DNA of 64,000 bases from Bombyx mori. Taxonomy: Eukaryota; Arthropoda; Insecta; Lepidoptera; Bombycidae. The stretch covers positions 10,726,001-10,790,000 of the forward strand of contig NC_085116.1 in NCBI RefSeq assembly GCF_030269925.1, given 5' to 3'. The notes under the pieces were generated by a model. It did not search any database and was not told the origin of the DNA. It saw only the letters and a program-made list of their open reading frames with translations. Below are positions 32,171-43,830 of this stretch, piece by piece (position 1 is the first letter of the stretch; each line of letters starts with the position of its first letter). The position numbers and the translations under genes are program-made.

Positions 32171-33298
32171 GAACATCCGAGCTTACGCGGTACGCCCCTG
32201 GCGATGCTCGCGGCCCAGTGTAACAAATTGTCAAGTAAATCTCCGCCTCCGCTAGCAGATGCTGCCGTGGGAAAAGGTTTTCATCCCTGGAAGAAAAGTC
32301 CTGGTGCACATTCACCACCAAATGCTGGAGCTATTGCTCGCTCACAGGCTCCATCGTGTGGGCCATACGCACGACCACCGACATCTTGCGCTGCCGCGCC
32401 ATCCTATGGAAATGATCTGTATTTTCCGTCCTCAGGAGATCAACTTCTGGGCAAAAGTGAATCTAGTGCTAGCCTTGGATCTATGTATTCTAGACACCCC
32501 TACGAATCTTGGCCTTTCAATGTTGGTGGAGGTGGTGGGAGTAGTGCTTTAAAAGCAGCAGAGATGAGTGGAGTGGGCGCCGTGGGTGGAACTTGGTGGG
32601 ATGTTCACAGTGGTTGGCTAGACGTTGGTGGACAAATGGCCAACTATGCTGGACAAGATTATTCCCAACTTACACATTCCCTCTCTGGAGGTGCACATTT
32701 ATTGCCACCCGCGCCACACCTTTTACAAGATGCCTACAAGTCGGTTTTACCGACACAAGGTTCGTTTGGACTACACGGTCCGGGATCACCAGCTCCGCCT
32801 GCACAAGCGCCCTCGCCGCGATCGCAACGCCGCTACGCCGGTCGAGCTACTTGTGACTGTCCAAACTGTCAAGAAGCCGAAAGGTTAGGCCCCGCGGGAG
32901 CACATTTGCGAAAGAAAAATATACACAGCTGTCACATACCGGGTTGCGGTAAAGTTTACGGCAAAACCTCACACCTTAAAGCACACCTCCGTTGGCACAC
33001 CGGCGAACGACCGTTTGTCTGTAACTGGCTGTTCTGCGGGAAAAGGTTTACTCGATCCGATGAGTTACAAAGACATCTCCGCACGCACACCGGCGAAAAG
33101 AGGTTCGCATGTCCGGTGTGCAATAAGCGGTTTATGCGTTCAGATCACCTAGCGAAGCACGTAAAAACTCACAATGGTGGCAAGAAAGGCAGCTCGGAGT
33201 CGTGCTCGGATTCAGAAGAAAACAGCCAAGGCGAGGGCGGAACGGGCAGTCGGTCCCCTGAGCATGGACTCGACGTGAAGCCTAGTGCGCTAGTGTGA
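32171..33298 (+). CDS. Sp8: Sp8/Sp9-like zinc-finger transcription factor, coding exon 2
   Basis: Encodes residues 20-394 and ends in TGA. It is a nuclear, sequence-specific DNA-binding protein expected to bind GC/GT boxes. In order, numbered in the joined protein: SP box ([13 protein letters not shown], about 27-39), FHPWKK (56-61), HPYESW (128-133), [11 protein letters not shown] (161-171), Btd box [14 protein letters not shown] (244-257; 32843-32884), then three Cys2His2 fingers. Finger 1 is C273-H295, finger 2 C303-H325 and finger 3 C333-H353, with all ligands present and TGERP/TGEKR linkers. The SP box, FHPW, WWDVHS and Btd box together point to the Sp6-9 class, nearest Sp8/Sp9 (Drosophila Sp1 is the fly member), not buttonhead or Spps. 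Translation cannot simply begin at M31 (32204), because the open frame extends to the acceptor and joins exon 1. A known role in insects is limb outgrowth and head patterning; inferred here. Confidence 0.96.
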   Translation, partial: EHPSLRGTPLAMLAAQCNKLSSKSPPPLADAAVGKGFHPWKKSPGAHSPPNAGAIARSQAPSCGPYARPPTSCAAAPSYGNDLYFPSSGDQLLGKSESSASLGSMYSRHPYESWPFNVGGGGGSSALKAAEMSGVGAVGGTWWDVHSGWLDVGGQMANYAGQDYSQLTHSLSGGAHLLPPAPHLLQDAYKSVLPTQGSFGLHGPGSPAPPAQAPSPRSQRRYAGRATCDCPNCQEAERLGPAGAHLRKKNIHSCHIPGCGKVYGKTSHLKAHLRWHTGERPFVCNWLFCGKRFTRSDELQRHLRTHTGEKRFACPVCNKRFMRSDHLAKHVKTHNGGKKGSSESCSDSEENSQGEGGTGSRSPEHGLDVKPSALV

Positions 33299-33970
33299 CG
33301 GGGGCGCACGGCCCTCGCCGTGCCGCCCTACTCAACGGCGATCCTGTGATACTAATTCGCCGTGAAACATGAATACTTGTAAATACCACATATCATCACA
33401 TTGTGTAACGTTAAAATACTGGACTTGTAAAATTAATTTGCGGTGATAACATCGCTGTGTACGTATTTGTTTAGAGACTTTAAGCGCTGTACAGTTTAGA
33501 TATTAGTAAATAATTATCTCATATTCTAGATAGATATTGTAATTTTAGTTTAAGTAGAGTCACTCATTTAGTTTGGAATTGCTGTTTATTTATTTGTTAA
33601 AACAATATTTGACAGTGTGAAAAAGCTTGTTTAGTGAGAAATATGAAAGTATAAATTGTAACTTGATTGACAGAGGTCTTGAAAGTAATTAGCACCAAAA
33701 TTTACTTAAATAACTAATTATTATAGAAATAGAAAATTAATATAAAACACACAGCTTGTAAAATACTTTTTAGTTTGAACAGCGTTATAAACTAGTAGTT
33801 CTTGTAAATATCTAAATTTTACAGGTTTTCAATTTGGTAAAGTACTGCAAAAGCCTTTACAACTATCTTTATTTCATTTTTATTACAATCAATACAATCA
33901 TTACCTCAAAATACTTCACAAAAACCGCTTCTAGTTATATCCATTACAAATAAATAAAAAACAGTTTTTT
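33299..33970 (+). other. 3' UTR of the Sp8/9-like gene
   Basis: About 650 nt of AT-rich sequence from the TGA to the paired poly-A signals. It contains two exact Pumilio-type elements TGTAAATA (33378-33385, 33803-33810) and a K-box-like TGTGAT (33345-33350). The cleavage site cannot be fixed from sequence alone. Confidence 0.65.
33949..33958 (+). terminator. Paired AATAAA polyadenylation signals
   Basis: Two overlapping AATAAA hexamers (33949-33954 and 33953-33958), followed by A- and T-rich sequence (AACAGTTTTTTCATTTTT). They are the first such pair after the stop codon. Confidence 0.7.
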
Positions 33971-36368
33971 CATTTTTAATAACAACTTTTATTTAATGAG
34001 GTTATTACGTAATCATCCTATATTATCAGAAGATGCAGGTGCGAAGTTAACCCGTAGCCCGAAGAGGTTTCGGTTAATCCCGTAGTCTAATAGAGTTGCT
34101 ATCCTTTGCTTTCGCTTTGAAGGGTCAAAGGTGCTCCAAATGAACAACTATTTAAAAAAAAATTTTTAAAGCCGATCAGTTGTTTAGGCGCCGTTTTAAA
34201 AGATTCCTGTTTTTAAGAGATTTCCATTTAAGCGCCCATGGTTTTAGAACTCTAGTTGTATGCGACTCACCTCGTAGTTCGATATTGACTGGCTTGGATC
34301 AAGTCGCTTGGTATGTGCTGTACAACTCTAATAGAACAGTCGCTTGTCAATATAATAGCGGAGTTCAAGAGAGCTCTATATTCAATTACTTGAAAAACAA
34401 TGGTGCTAATTACAGACCATGTAAATATTTTTATTTGATATGGACAAACAGTATATGTATTATTGAAATAATAATAGTAAAACAAGTCTAAAAAATTTAA
34501 AGAAACGACATTGAAAGTTTCTAGAACATTAAAATATTTTACACAAAATATAATAACAATGACATTCCAAGTTACTCTCAGTTTTTTCAATATTTTAATT
34601 AGTATATGCCATAAAATTCAATTGGATAATCCTGCTGCATGAAAATGATTGTAATTTTTGTTATAAAACTATGTATGTATGTTGTAAAAAATGTACGAAT
34701 TTTAAAAGATGTCTGAATTGATTTTATAAAAATTGAAATATATTTTTTCCGAGTGGATAAGTATGTAATTATTTTTCCCTCAACCACTTTATTACTAATA
34801 TAACTACATGTGTACAAACAAGTTTACCCTCAGACAGCATCAAAGCTTTTGAAACACGGAAAAACAAATGAAGTCTATATTCAGCCAAGAATTACTTTTT
34901 AAGATCATAATTACTACAACTACTTTTACGATTTAATGTCTCATTTCTTATCTTCATTTTACTATTTCTGACATTTCGAATATATACTTTGTAGAGATTG
35001 AGAGCTCATAGACCCTGGTCAACACTACAAAAACATGCGATACGCTAGTTATTTATTTTATACATCCCGTGCAAAAAAATTAAACCGGGATGCTTAATTT
35101 CTTGAATCTCTAAGCCGAAATATAATTTAAAAAATTAATTATAAAAGTTAATGAAGCTTATTTCTTACGATACCATGATCTAAGTTTTGCTGCTTGAATG
35201 ATATAAGAACAATATGATGGAACCAGGGTACTAGCACGAGGGGATCTGAAAGCATACTCAACTTCAATGCCACTGATGTCTGTCACAAACGATTAACAAA
35301 CTCTATTGTGGATTCGAAATTTGAATATTATTACTTTTTTCAAACGAAAAATAACTTTGGAACATTCGCACAGAATCACATTTCATTTGACGCAGCAGAT
35401 TACAAAATTATACCAACGCAATTTAGCTGCAAAGAGGGCAACGTTCGTAAAAAGCGAATTGAAACCACAAATAAGGAGGGGAGCGTTGTCGCCTCGCGGG
35501 TGGCCGCAAGCTCGTGCCGTAAAAACCGTGTACATCTATTGCAGAAGTGAATCCATTAGGCCCAACTCCGCGGTTTATAATAATCATTCCTCTATTATTA
35601 CTATTAGAAAATATTAAACCTATCTTTTCTTGATAGTTAAAATAAACACGCTCTCTTTACATTTTCTTCTCAATGTACCGATTTAATTCTAATTCTGCTA
35701 ATTATTGAGACAATTATTAGTTAAAAAATACGGTACTACAGATATTTATGTATTGATTAAAAATGTATTGACTAAAATACCGTGTAGGCTGCACTATAAT
35801 CTGTTACAAATGTGAACAATTATCTATGATTCGATGGGTTAATTAAAATCGTGGCAACAGTTAGTTGCATAATCATTATGTTGAAGAAGTCACTGTTAAA
35901 AAGCTTGAAGCGCGATCGATTAAATTTGGTAAAAAAGCTTTTAAAGAATTCAAGCCAAACCGCAATTTAGAAGAAAATTTACATAAAACAAACCGCTGAT
36001 AGAACAATTACTAAATTATTTACTTAGAGAACTCATAAGGACACACACACACACACAACAACAAAATCGTTCATTACAAGTCTACATAATTGAATTACTT
36101 GTAATAATATTCTGGTGATTAAATCAGAGATTACACAATTAATCTTACAGTAAGATGACCTCTATAATCAAATTATCCGTTTTTATTATCGTATACGGCC
36201 TCTCGTAATCATATTAAGGCCCGTAACCCCCACGTCTAAACACAGATTTATGTTCCCTAAACGAATTATTCGAAAACTGATTGAGCATTACAAGATGAGG
36301 GAGGTCGCTATTTTATATTCTAGTCATCGTCTCTATTTAGTCCAACGTTGAAGTTACCACGAAAACTA
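33971..36368. other. Downstream intergenic DNA
   Basis: No supported gene over 2.4 kb. Two opposing open frames of about 100 codons (34180-34491, +; 34267-34590, -) overlap each other, are AT-rich and have no motif. A short (AC)n run is at 36039-36057. Confidence 0.4.
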
Positions 36369-36506
36369 GAAAGAAAGAGAGATAGAGAGAGGGTGAGTAT
36401 TCTTTATTGTACACCAACAAAAAAAACCCAATAGGAAACATTAAAAACAAAAACAAGTAAAAACTGGAGGTCTTATCGCTAAGAGCGATCTCTTCCAGAC
36501 AACCAT
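36369..36506 (-). mobile_element. RTE-like LINE 3' end, minus strand
   Basis: A GA-rich terminus (36370-36391), then TATTCTTTATTGTACACCAA and, at the right, GGTCTTATCGCTAAGAGCGA and TCTCTTCCAGACAACC. It mirrors the plus-strand copy at 3453-3596, including the terminal CT/GA repeat. Confidence 0.65.
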
Positions 36507-37496
36507 CAGGTGGAAAAGAATCATTTGGAAACGAATTTCACGCGGTATTATACGCGGAAAGATAACTAGGAAAACTAGAAAGAATACCTATACACTTCAC
36601 AATATCGAAAAATGATTTGCGATCTACTTTTAAGGTTTCACTGGTGCACAAAGGTATTAATTACAAAGTACCGTTTGAGACATGAGGTCGAAGCCTCAAT
36701 ATTTGTCACAGCCTCAAAACTGGAAGGTATGACTACTTCTTAAACGAGCCCTCCAGGGTTCACAGCATGATGTATCCAAAAAGTGTATGCATTACATTTG
36801 GACTTTCACATTCATTGACATAATATATGACATATACGAAGCTCAATGTCAAACATCAAAACACTTTACTTTGTTGAGTATGCATAGGTTTTATTAGTCT
36901 TAACTGTATGGACCACTGAATAGTATAACCGACACTCATGGGCATCGGTATTTACAGTAATACAGCAATCTCACAACTAAGGACTTCTTTGTAAACCTCG
37001 CTTTCTAGCGTTCTAGCATTCAGAGCCGCGCTCATTCCAGAACTTGAAAGACAAGTAGGAATGGTTGCAGGTACTTTGCTTCGACGGCGCGCAAGATGGA
37101 AACAGCGGAATCTTCTCAAACTAATTCACTGAGCACTCTCCAAAGAACTCATGGCACAAAAACAAAGATAATCAAATTCTCCCCATAACTTTAATAACAC
37201 TCTCATTAGTCCTTTGCTTGACGAAAGGTACGACGATTTTAATGGAAAGAAAACAACAATAATAGAGTTCATCTACGAACAGTTTTGATTTAGATTCCTA
37301 TTACTATAACACTCTACCTTGAGAAATCAAGAAATACTGGTATCACCTTAATTTATTGACACTAAATAGTAACCATGCTACTGGCTATGTTGTAAGCCTG
37401 TACAGGTGAGCAATCTTGCTTCCTGCAGGCGATAACGGATCGATGCAAATAATGAGCGCTTTCTCCAACACTCTGCATCTTCTTACCGATGGTAGA
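36507..37496. other. Intergenic stretch
   Basis: No supported gene or recognised repeat. Confidence 0.4.
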
Positions 37497-37677
37497 CGGT
37501 GTTTTCCGAGCGCTATAACATGTCCTTCTTCAAACGAGGCTTGCGGAGAGTAGGTACTTTATGGTAGGCTTGGCTCTGCCCCTGGCATTACTGATGTCCA
37601 TGAGCGACGGTGACCACTTACCATCAGGTGGGCCGTATGCTCGTCTGCCGACAAAGGCAATAAAAAAAAATAAAAAA
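37497..37677 (+). mobile_element. CR1/jockey-like LINE 3' end with last coding residues
   Basis: It starts in the end of the reverse-transcriptase frame (CGGTGTTTTCCGAGCGCTAT, ATGTCCTTCTTCAAACGAGG), matching 353-400, then the tail with a small deletion (GGTAGGCTTGGCTCTGCCCC) to TCGTCTGCCGACAAAGGCAA and poly-A. With the copy at 1-516 it shows that the orphan tails belong to this LINE. Confidence 0.9.
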
Positions 37678-37888
37678 AGTCTCGCAGAACTTGATCACTG
37701 GCTTCCGCGTATCATCGCTGTCGAGTATTATATCCTATTTGTTGGTAAGAAGTTGGGTCGTACTTGACCGAGAAGAGTACAGCGTTGCCTCTTACATGAA
37801 GGTTAAAAAATGAGCATTTGACGTTTTCCACGATGCCACAGCTATAGTGGCACACCATCAACTACTCTCTTCTAGTGTCACGATGCCA

Positions 37889-38165
37889 ATTTTTTTTCCT
37901 ACCTATGCTGTGAGCCTTGAGAGGCTACTTCAGCTTCACTCTAACGTGTAGATGAGCTCACGGGGCTCAAACCGGAAACGTTCCTAACTCTGGCCCTAGC
38001 AAGAGCAGTGCTTCGCAGAATCTACCACCGGATCGGAAGCGCGACCCGCTGAGAAGATTTGGGGAGAAACTCAATGGGCTGTGTCTGTGGGTTAATTTAC
38101 TCGTCGAGCCCTTCAAGCAAGCGACGGGCTCAGCGAGGACGGTGACCGGGGATGACGATGTGCAT
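37889..38165 (-). mobile_element. BMC1-like LINE 3' fragment, longest form
   Basis: Poly-T, CCTACCTATGCTGTGAGCCT, AGCTCACGGGGCTCAAACCG, the family core, then the upstream extension TGTGTCTGTGGGTTAATTTA, CTCGTCGAGCCC and GCGACGGGCTCAGCGAGGAC. The similarity may continue to about 38300 (no other copy reaches that far), so the left limit of the element is uncertain. Confidence 0.88.
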
Positions 38166-40041
38166 TGTAGCAAGCATGGTTAGGGAGCACCTTTGACAAT
38201 AGTGCAAAGTCTTCTCGATTAATTAACGCCCCGAAAACGTATTGAATGGCCCTGACGTTCCTCCTTGGACTGGAAAAACTTGAGCCACGAGAAAAGTGCA
38301 AGTGCCCTTGATGCATGTGTATCATTTGTATTATCTAAAATTAATAAATGAATTATGCTCGCCTCATTACTTAACAGTTAGATGTAATTATTTCCTTTTT
38401 TTTTTTAAACCTTTTACTTTTGCCTCCTCCATTCAAAAATAAAGTGAAAACATACATTGTTGTTGGTAAGAGTTTGTTTAATTTAAGATCACGGAACACA
38501 TGGACTGTACTGTCTCCTGGTTTCAAAGAACAGTTTCACGTGCTAAAGACCTTTTCAGTTGAAAAATTAATGTAGCGAAGAATAGTCGTTTCAAGCCTTT
38601 TAGTTTGAAAGTTACAAACATCAAACAAGCGTGTTTTGCTCGAGACATCTTTCTTTGTAACATAGTTTAGAATACATTGAAAGTATCTTGTTCGCTGGTT
38701 CAGTATAATTCAAATTGAACCTTATTTCTTTAATGTTATGGTTTAATTTTAAGGTGGTCGACGTCAAGTGTTATTACTTGTAGATAGATACTTCATCATT
38801 ATTAATATCAATAGAACTAATAAGCGTTTCATTTTGGAAAAATCGAAAAGAGACAAGTTGATAACCTCTTAATAAATTCCTATCGCCCTTGGGCACGAGA
38901 ATCTAAAATAGAGTCGCTTAATCTTTACAATAATACATATAATGCTTGTAGGTCACGAATATGAATGCGGTTTTACATATTTCACAGAACGTGAGGAAAA
39001 AAGTAGTGTGAGCTGATATATTTTATTAATTTAGTTTTTCTTCAAGTTTAAATATGTACTAACAGTGGCTTATTAACTGTTTAGCATTTATGAAAGTGAA
39101 GAAATGTGGAAGAATGATACAAAACCGCTGGACGTGGCTTCTCGAGTTCTTCCAAAAAGTCCACTGACAAAATCTCAGCAAACAACCGCAATTTTACCGA
39201 GATTCTATTTCATCCCGTCTCCTTTTGTTTCATTTAACTTCATCCCAATTGAGTTTAGTCTCAAATTAATCAACATCCACAGAATATAAGAAGAAAATAT
39301 AAAAAGTCTTGGCTCAAAGGTCTCGTTACTGGGCTTTAAAATATTCAAATAAAAAAATTAAATTAAAAGCTTACTCCCAGACAATGCGAGTTGTTACTAA
39401 AGATCTACTTCTTTCTATTACATAGTTAATATATACTATTAAAAAGTCTCGTTAGTTGAGTTACATATCCGTTATAGTAATTGAAAACGTCATTATGTAT
39501 ACATATGTCAAGGACGAACGGCCTTGATGTTTTGTAATGAATTTGGACTAAGATAAAAGTAGCTTAGCTTAAAGTTAACAAGAAAGTTATGCAAAATAAG
39601 TACAAAAAATTAAAATCTATGTAACATAACACAAAAAATCAGGAATAGAGAATAAGCCAAAATAGCTCTAATTTTTTAATTTGCTTTACTGACTATAAAG
39701 TAAATGTAACTCGAAAGATAAATTAGTGCAGTTTTTTTTTAATTCACGAAAAAAATAGCCAGTGGTCTCATTAAGAAGTTATGATTAAGTCGACCTCATA
39801 AATTTGAATGTCCTTATGATGATCTGAGAAGCCGACACAACACGTGTGACCACAGCACTTTCCAAGAATCGAATTCATCGACCAGAACCAATGGTAGACA
39901 AAATTAGTGTCAGCCAAATGAAATACTCTTTAAATAAAAACATTTTAGTAACGATATTATATTAAAAAAAAATTTTTTTTAATCATACAGAAATAATTAA
40001 CGTTAATTTTTTTATGAAATATCTATGCTTCGCTTTACCAA
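38166..40041. other. Intergenic AT-rich stretch
   Basis: No supported gene or recognised repeat. Confidence 0.4.
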
Positions 40042-40158
40042 TTTTTTTGTTTATTGCCTTTGTAGGCAGACGAGCATACGACCCACCTGATGGTGAGTGC
40101 TTACCGTCGCCAATGGACTTCAGCAATAACAGGGGCAGAGCCAAGCCGCTGCCTACCG
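40042..40158 (-). mobile_element. CR1/jockey-like LINE tail, minus strand
   Basis: TTTTTTTGTTTATTGCCTTT, GTAGGCAGACGAGCATACGA, ACCGTCGCCAATGGACTTCA and AAGCCGCTGCCTACCGC. Confidence 0.92.
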
Positions 40159-40749
40159 CTTACTTAATACTAATTGGTATAACAATTTAATTATTGAAAC
40201 TACTCGCGTATTTAAGACGGTACGGCTGTTTTAAGTGTCAATAGCAACTTGTTAGGTATATGAACAAAGTTATTATACAAAGTTTGAACCCATTCTGATT
40301 AACTAAACGCAAATGCAAGGAACAGAGATGAAGGAAGAAAAAAACATACCTACTGTCTAGATTGAGAACCTCTGACTTTTAAATCTTCGGTTTTCACGAG
40401 TCGTAGACATGAATAAAATTAGTTTTACGATTTAATTTCGGACGACTCATCTGTAACCACGGAAATTGTTAAGTATTGGAAACAATTGAAATATTAAAAT
40501 AAAAAGAAAATAATAAAGGCGAAATAAAACCATAAAAGTAGTTTTAGTTACTTTTTAAAAATCGAAATCTTCATGGAATTGGTTACAAACAAACAAATAC
40601 CTATATAATCTTTGACTATTTATTTTCTAATTATCGGTTCGTATTCGAAGCAAATCCTTGTACATTAGTTATTGATTTTAGATTTCGTGAGAGATTTTTT
40701 AACCTGAACTACAGAAATAAATGTATGCGATTCTACAATCCTTCATACC
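40159..40749. other. Intergenic AT-rich stretch
   Basis: Nothing recognised. Confidence 0.4.
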
Positions 40750-40763
40750 ACATTACGAAGCTT

Positions 40764-41622
40764 TTTTTTTTTTTTTTTTTTTTTTTTCCACAGGAGAAAA
40801 TCGCCGGATCCCCACCCGCGCGGCAGGTGGGGTATGTGGGAGTTGAACCTCACTAAAAACTCCTGCCGCTCACAACCGGCGCCCTACCTCGGACCGGGCC
40901 GGAGCCCAGTCGGGGCTATTGAAACGGCGGGACAGGGTTGACGCAGAGCACATTACATCCATCCCACCGTCCCACGGACGCCGGACCGGTGGCCGCCAGC
41001 GAAACGACCACCGGTTCCCTCGTTCAGCGGGCCGAGAGCCCGCTTTGATGGCGCCGCGTTACACCTTCCCCCAGAGCGGTCGGGGGAACGCGGTCTGCCA
41101 TCACCCGGCTTCCTATTGCGGGTGAGCGTGCAAGCACGCCACCCTACGTCTGGGTCTCTCCCCGCACAAAACGGGTGGGACCCCTAGCTCTTAGGGGGCC
41201 AGGTCACGGATACGACCCCGGTCCCGACCCCCTGCTCGGCGGCGGCGGGTTTCTGCGTAGTGAGGAGAGCTTTCCCTCACTCGCCCCGCCGCCTCCTTCT
41301 GCGAGATGGTGCACTCGCAGAAGTCGAGCATAGCCTTCCATGACTCATCGCTGCCAAGCATCGACGCCACGACGCCAGGCAGCGACAAGTCAGGTCCTAT
41401 CTTTGCGACCAGGACACGGCGCTGCACCTCCCAAGCGGGGCAGACAGCGAGCGTATGCTCCGCCGTGTCCAGGTCGTGTCCACAATGGTGACACCTCGTC
41501 GTCGGCTCAGCCCCTATCCGGCGCAGGTACTTCCCGAAGCATCCGTGCCCGGTCAGCACCTGCACCAGACGAAAGGTGAGACGTCCTTCGCCACGATTCA
41601 CCCAGTCATCAAAGACCGGGTA
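40764..41622 (-). mobile_element. 5'-truncated R1-clade LINE with 14-bp TSD
   Basis: A GC-rich 859-bp insert in AT-rich DNA, flanked by exact ACATTACGAAGCTT copies at 40750-40763 and 41623-41636. Its minus-strand 3' end is a poly-A (poly-T at 40762-40786 on +). The 5' part encodes the C-terminal end of a reverse transcriptase ORF. The structure (truncated 5' end, 3' UTR of about 400 bp, poly-A, duplication) is a textbook single retroposition. The R1-clade assignment rests on the CCHC motif in the encoded protein. Confidence 0.93.
41191..41622 (-). pseudogene. C-terminal fragment of an R1-clade LINE ORF2
   Basis: About 140 residues are read from the truncation point to a stop at 41191. They include LTFRLVQVLTGHGCFGKYL, then CHHCGHDLDTAEHTLAVC, a C-X2-C-X8-H-X4-C zinc knuckle found near the C-terminus of R1/TRAS/SART-type reverse transcriptases, followed by a basic RRRR-containing end. 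The endonuclease and polymerase domains are missing because of 5' truncation, so it is not functional. The frame remains open, which suggests the insertion is young. No start codon belongs to it. Confidence 0.88.
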
Positions 41623-41795
41623 ACATTACGAAGCTTAGGGTTTTTTTACCTTTTCCTAAATAAAAGTGTATGTCTCCTATGTCTAACATAATATACACAT
41701 TTCCGAATAAAAAATGAAGGCATATTAAGACTTTAACAATAAAATATTAATATTAATAGGTATAATATTGATTCTACACTATAAATCCTTATTTT

Positions 41796-41970
41796 AAGCT
41801 GATAGCCTTGAAAGGCTATGTCAGTGTAACCGAGCGAGTAGGTGACCTCACGGGGTTCATACCGGGAGTGTTGCTAGCACTGGCCCTAGCAAGAGCAGTG
41901 CTTCGCAGAATCTACAACCCGATCCGAAACGTACCCCACTGAGAAGATCCAGTGAGTAACACGATGGGCA
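41796..41970 (-). mobile_element. BMC1-like LINE 3' fragment, minus strand
   Basis: AAGCTGATAGCCTTGAAAGG, GACCTCACGGGGTTCATACC, GGCCCTAGCAAGAGCAGTGC and CCCACTGAGAAGATCC. Confidence 0.88.
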
Positions 41971-42754
41971 AAAAAATAATCCTGAAAACGGATTGCACTA
42001 TACAAACGCTTAGCCACATCGGGACATTGTTGCAAGCCGCGGCGGAAACACAGGCAGTTTACAACTTTTTAACAGCTGAACCCGGTCGCAGTAAATCACA
42101 ACGTTTAGACCCCTTCAAAAGTAATATCGACTTCTTCGAACGCACATTAATCTGCCATACTTCAATACGAGAAAGGAAACGTCGAAACACAAAAGGGTAC
42201 AAATTTAGCGAATGCAAACAAGCAAAAATAAACTACGCCAAATATAATCATATATAACCGAGAAGTGTATAAGGAGCTTTTAAACAATAGGACCATTAAA
42301 ACACGAATGATCAGCGTACAGGCTCGTTCTAATTTTATTAACGTATCGTTCGTTTTATTTTTAGGCGATACGACTATTGAATCTGTCACCGACTGTCATA
42401 AAACAGTAGCTTTAACAACTCGTCTCCAGCGACTTATTACTGCGCTCGGAACAGAAACAATGGAGCCGTATACGATATATTGTTTCTTATATATTCTAGA
42501 TTAAAGCACAAAGGTGAATGAAGCTAATTATAATAACCAGGAAAAGCTCTAAGAAACCCGTAGTGGCTCTGTAGCGGCCTGTACTGTATTTGAATAACAA
42601 CTGAATTAAACATTGAAAACAAAATCAAGGTGTCTGGTATTTTCAGCTAGAGCTGATCTGACGAAGGATACCAGATAAAATATAATCAAATACCCTACTG
42701 ACCTATATCTACGTAGCTCTCGGTGATGACAGTCAGTTAGTCAGACATTAACGA
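41971..42754. other. Intergenic stretch
   Basis: Repeat-free by eye. Open frames at 41952-42257 and 42265-42504 have no recognisable motifs and no splice framework that I trust. Confidence 0.35.
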
Positions 42755-43189
42755 CTAGCGGCTCGCTCCGGCTCGGCTCGGGTCTTTAACAAAAATTTCA
42801 ACGTTATTTGACGTTGTTTTATTTTTTTAAATAAAATAACTCTTATTGCGGTATAACCATAATAGTTTGACATATGCTATTGCGACACTTTTTGTAAATA
42901 ATAATGTGTTCTACAAAAGCGTAGTACATTATTTTATTCTATCGTCAATAGTTTTCGCAGGGCACGCGATGTAAAAATATTTCAGGTAATTTTCTTACAC
43001 TTTGGGTTACATTATTGGAGTTTTAGTAAGGATCCCTGATTTTTTTCAAAAAAGATTATAGCCTATGTCACTCGGGAATAGCGTAGCTTCCAAACAGTGA
43101 AATAATTACTTAAATCGGTTCAATAGTTTCGGAGCCTATTCAATACAAACAATCAAACAAACCTTTCCTCTTTATAATAATAGTATAGA
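42755..43189 (-). mobile_element. Lep1-like Helitron, minus strand
   Basis: On the minus strand it reads A|TCTATACTATTATTATAAAG, then GGCTCCGAAACTATTGAACC, GCGTGCCCTGCGAAAACTAT, and ends GAGCCGGAGCGAGCCG, CTAG|T. The GC-rich hairpin-forming end, the CTAG terminus and the A|T insertion fit Helitrons. I recognise it as similar to the lepidopteran Lep1 family. 435 bp, non-coding. A plus-strand relative is at 50301-50737. Confidence 0.88.
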
Positions 43190-43659
43190 TAAATATCACA
43201 CTAGAATTTGCGCAAACACATAAAGAGTTACCGATTATACTGTTTGATAATTAATTTAAAAACAATAAATAAACATGCAACGTCAGACTGAACAAAAGCA
43301 ATAAAAACATCAATTAGGTCAGACAAATCAAAAAATCTCATATTAATGTATTTAAAATACATTATCTACACAATTCTGTGTTCCGTCAAGGGCAAATATA
43401 CATTAAATACTTGTAACCGTGACACGGGCTGTCAAGTTGAAATGTTTTAATTTAGTGGTTGAGTTCGTCAAAACGGGCATATCCGCCGCGCTATTTGACA
43501 CTCGCCGCGTTCTGAGAGGCGATAAATCTCCGCAACCACACTGGCACTAATCACGGAAATGAATGCACAACCCTTCTCTTGTTTAATGTTTCTTTTAAGC
43601 ATCTGCAATTGAAAACCAACTGCGACTTTTTATGTTTTCAATCGAAATCAGATAAGTTT
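43190..43659. other. Intergenic stretch
   Basis: Nothing recognised. Confidence 0.4.
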
Positions 43660-43830
43660 TTTTTTAATTCAAAATTTCTTTGATGAGCTGTTACCGGTGT
43701 TAAGTGGTCATTGAAGTCCACAGACATCGCAACGTGAATTTCGGCAACTCGCAAGATATCTCAATCAAATGTCATCACAGCTTCGTAGCAGAAATCGGCA
43801 GATAAGGGTACTTCTACGAAAAATGATTGA
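43660..43830 (-). mobile_element. Degenerate Bm1-like SINE, minus strand
   Basis: GGTGTTAAGTGGTCATTGAA, GTCCACAGACATCGCAACGT, CGCAAGATATCTCAATC and TTCGTAGCAGAAATCGGCAG follow the Bm1 order with many changes. Confidence 0.65.

Noticed and set aside
32259..32888. Three plus-strand open frames of about 90 codons overlapping exon 2
   Set aside because: They are other-frame shadows of the Sp8/9-like coding sequence, with no family motifs.
32204..33298. Independent start of the Sp gene at M31 in exon 2
   Set aside because: The open frame continues upstream to a good acceptor at 32170 and joins exon 1 in phase; the sequence before M31 (RGTPLA) is itself part of the family SP box.
34180..34590. 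Two overlapping opposite-strand frames of about 105 codons
   Set aside because: AT-rich, overlapping, without motifs or splice context.
37561..37767. Short ORFs across LINE tails and BMC1-like fragments (also 15185, 20599, 27012, 38000, 60692, 62506, 63138)
   Set aside because: They are translations of repeat sequence and recur with every copy.
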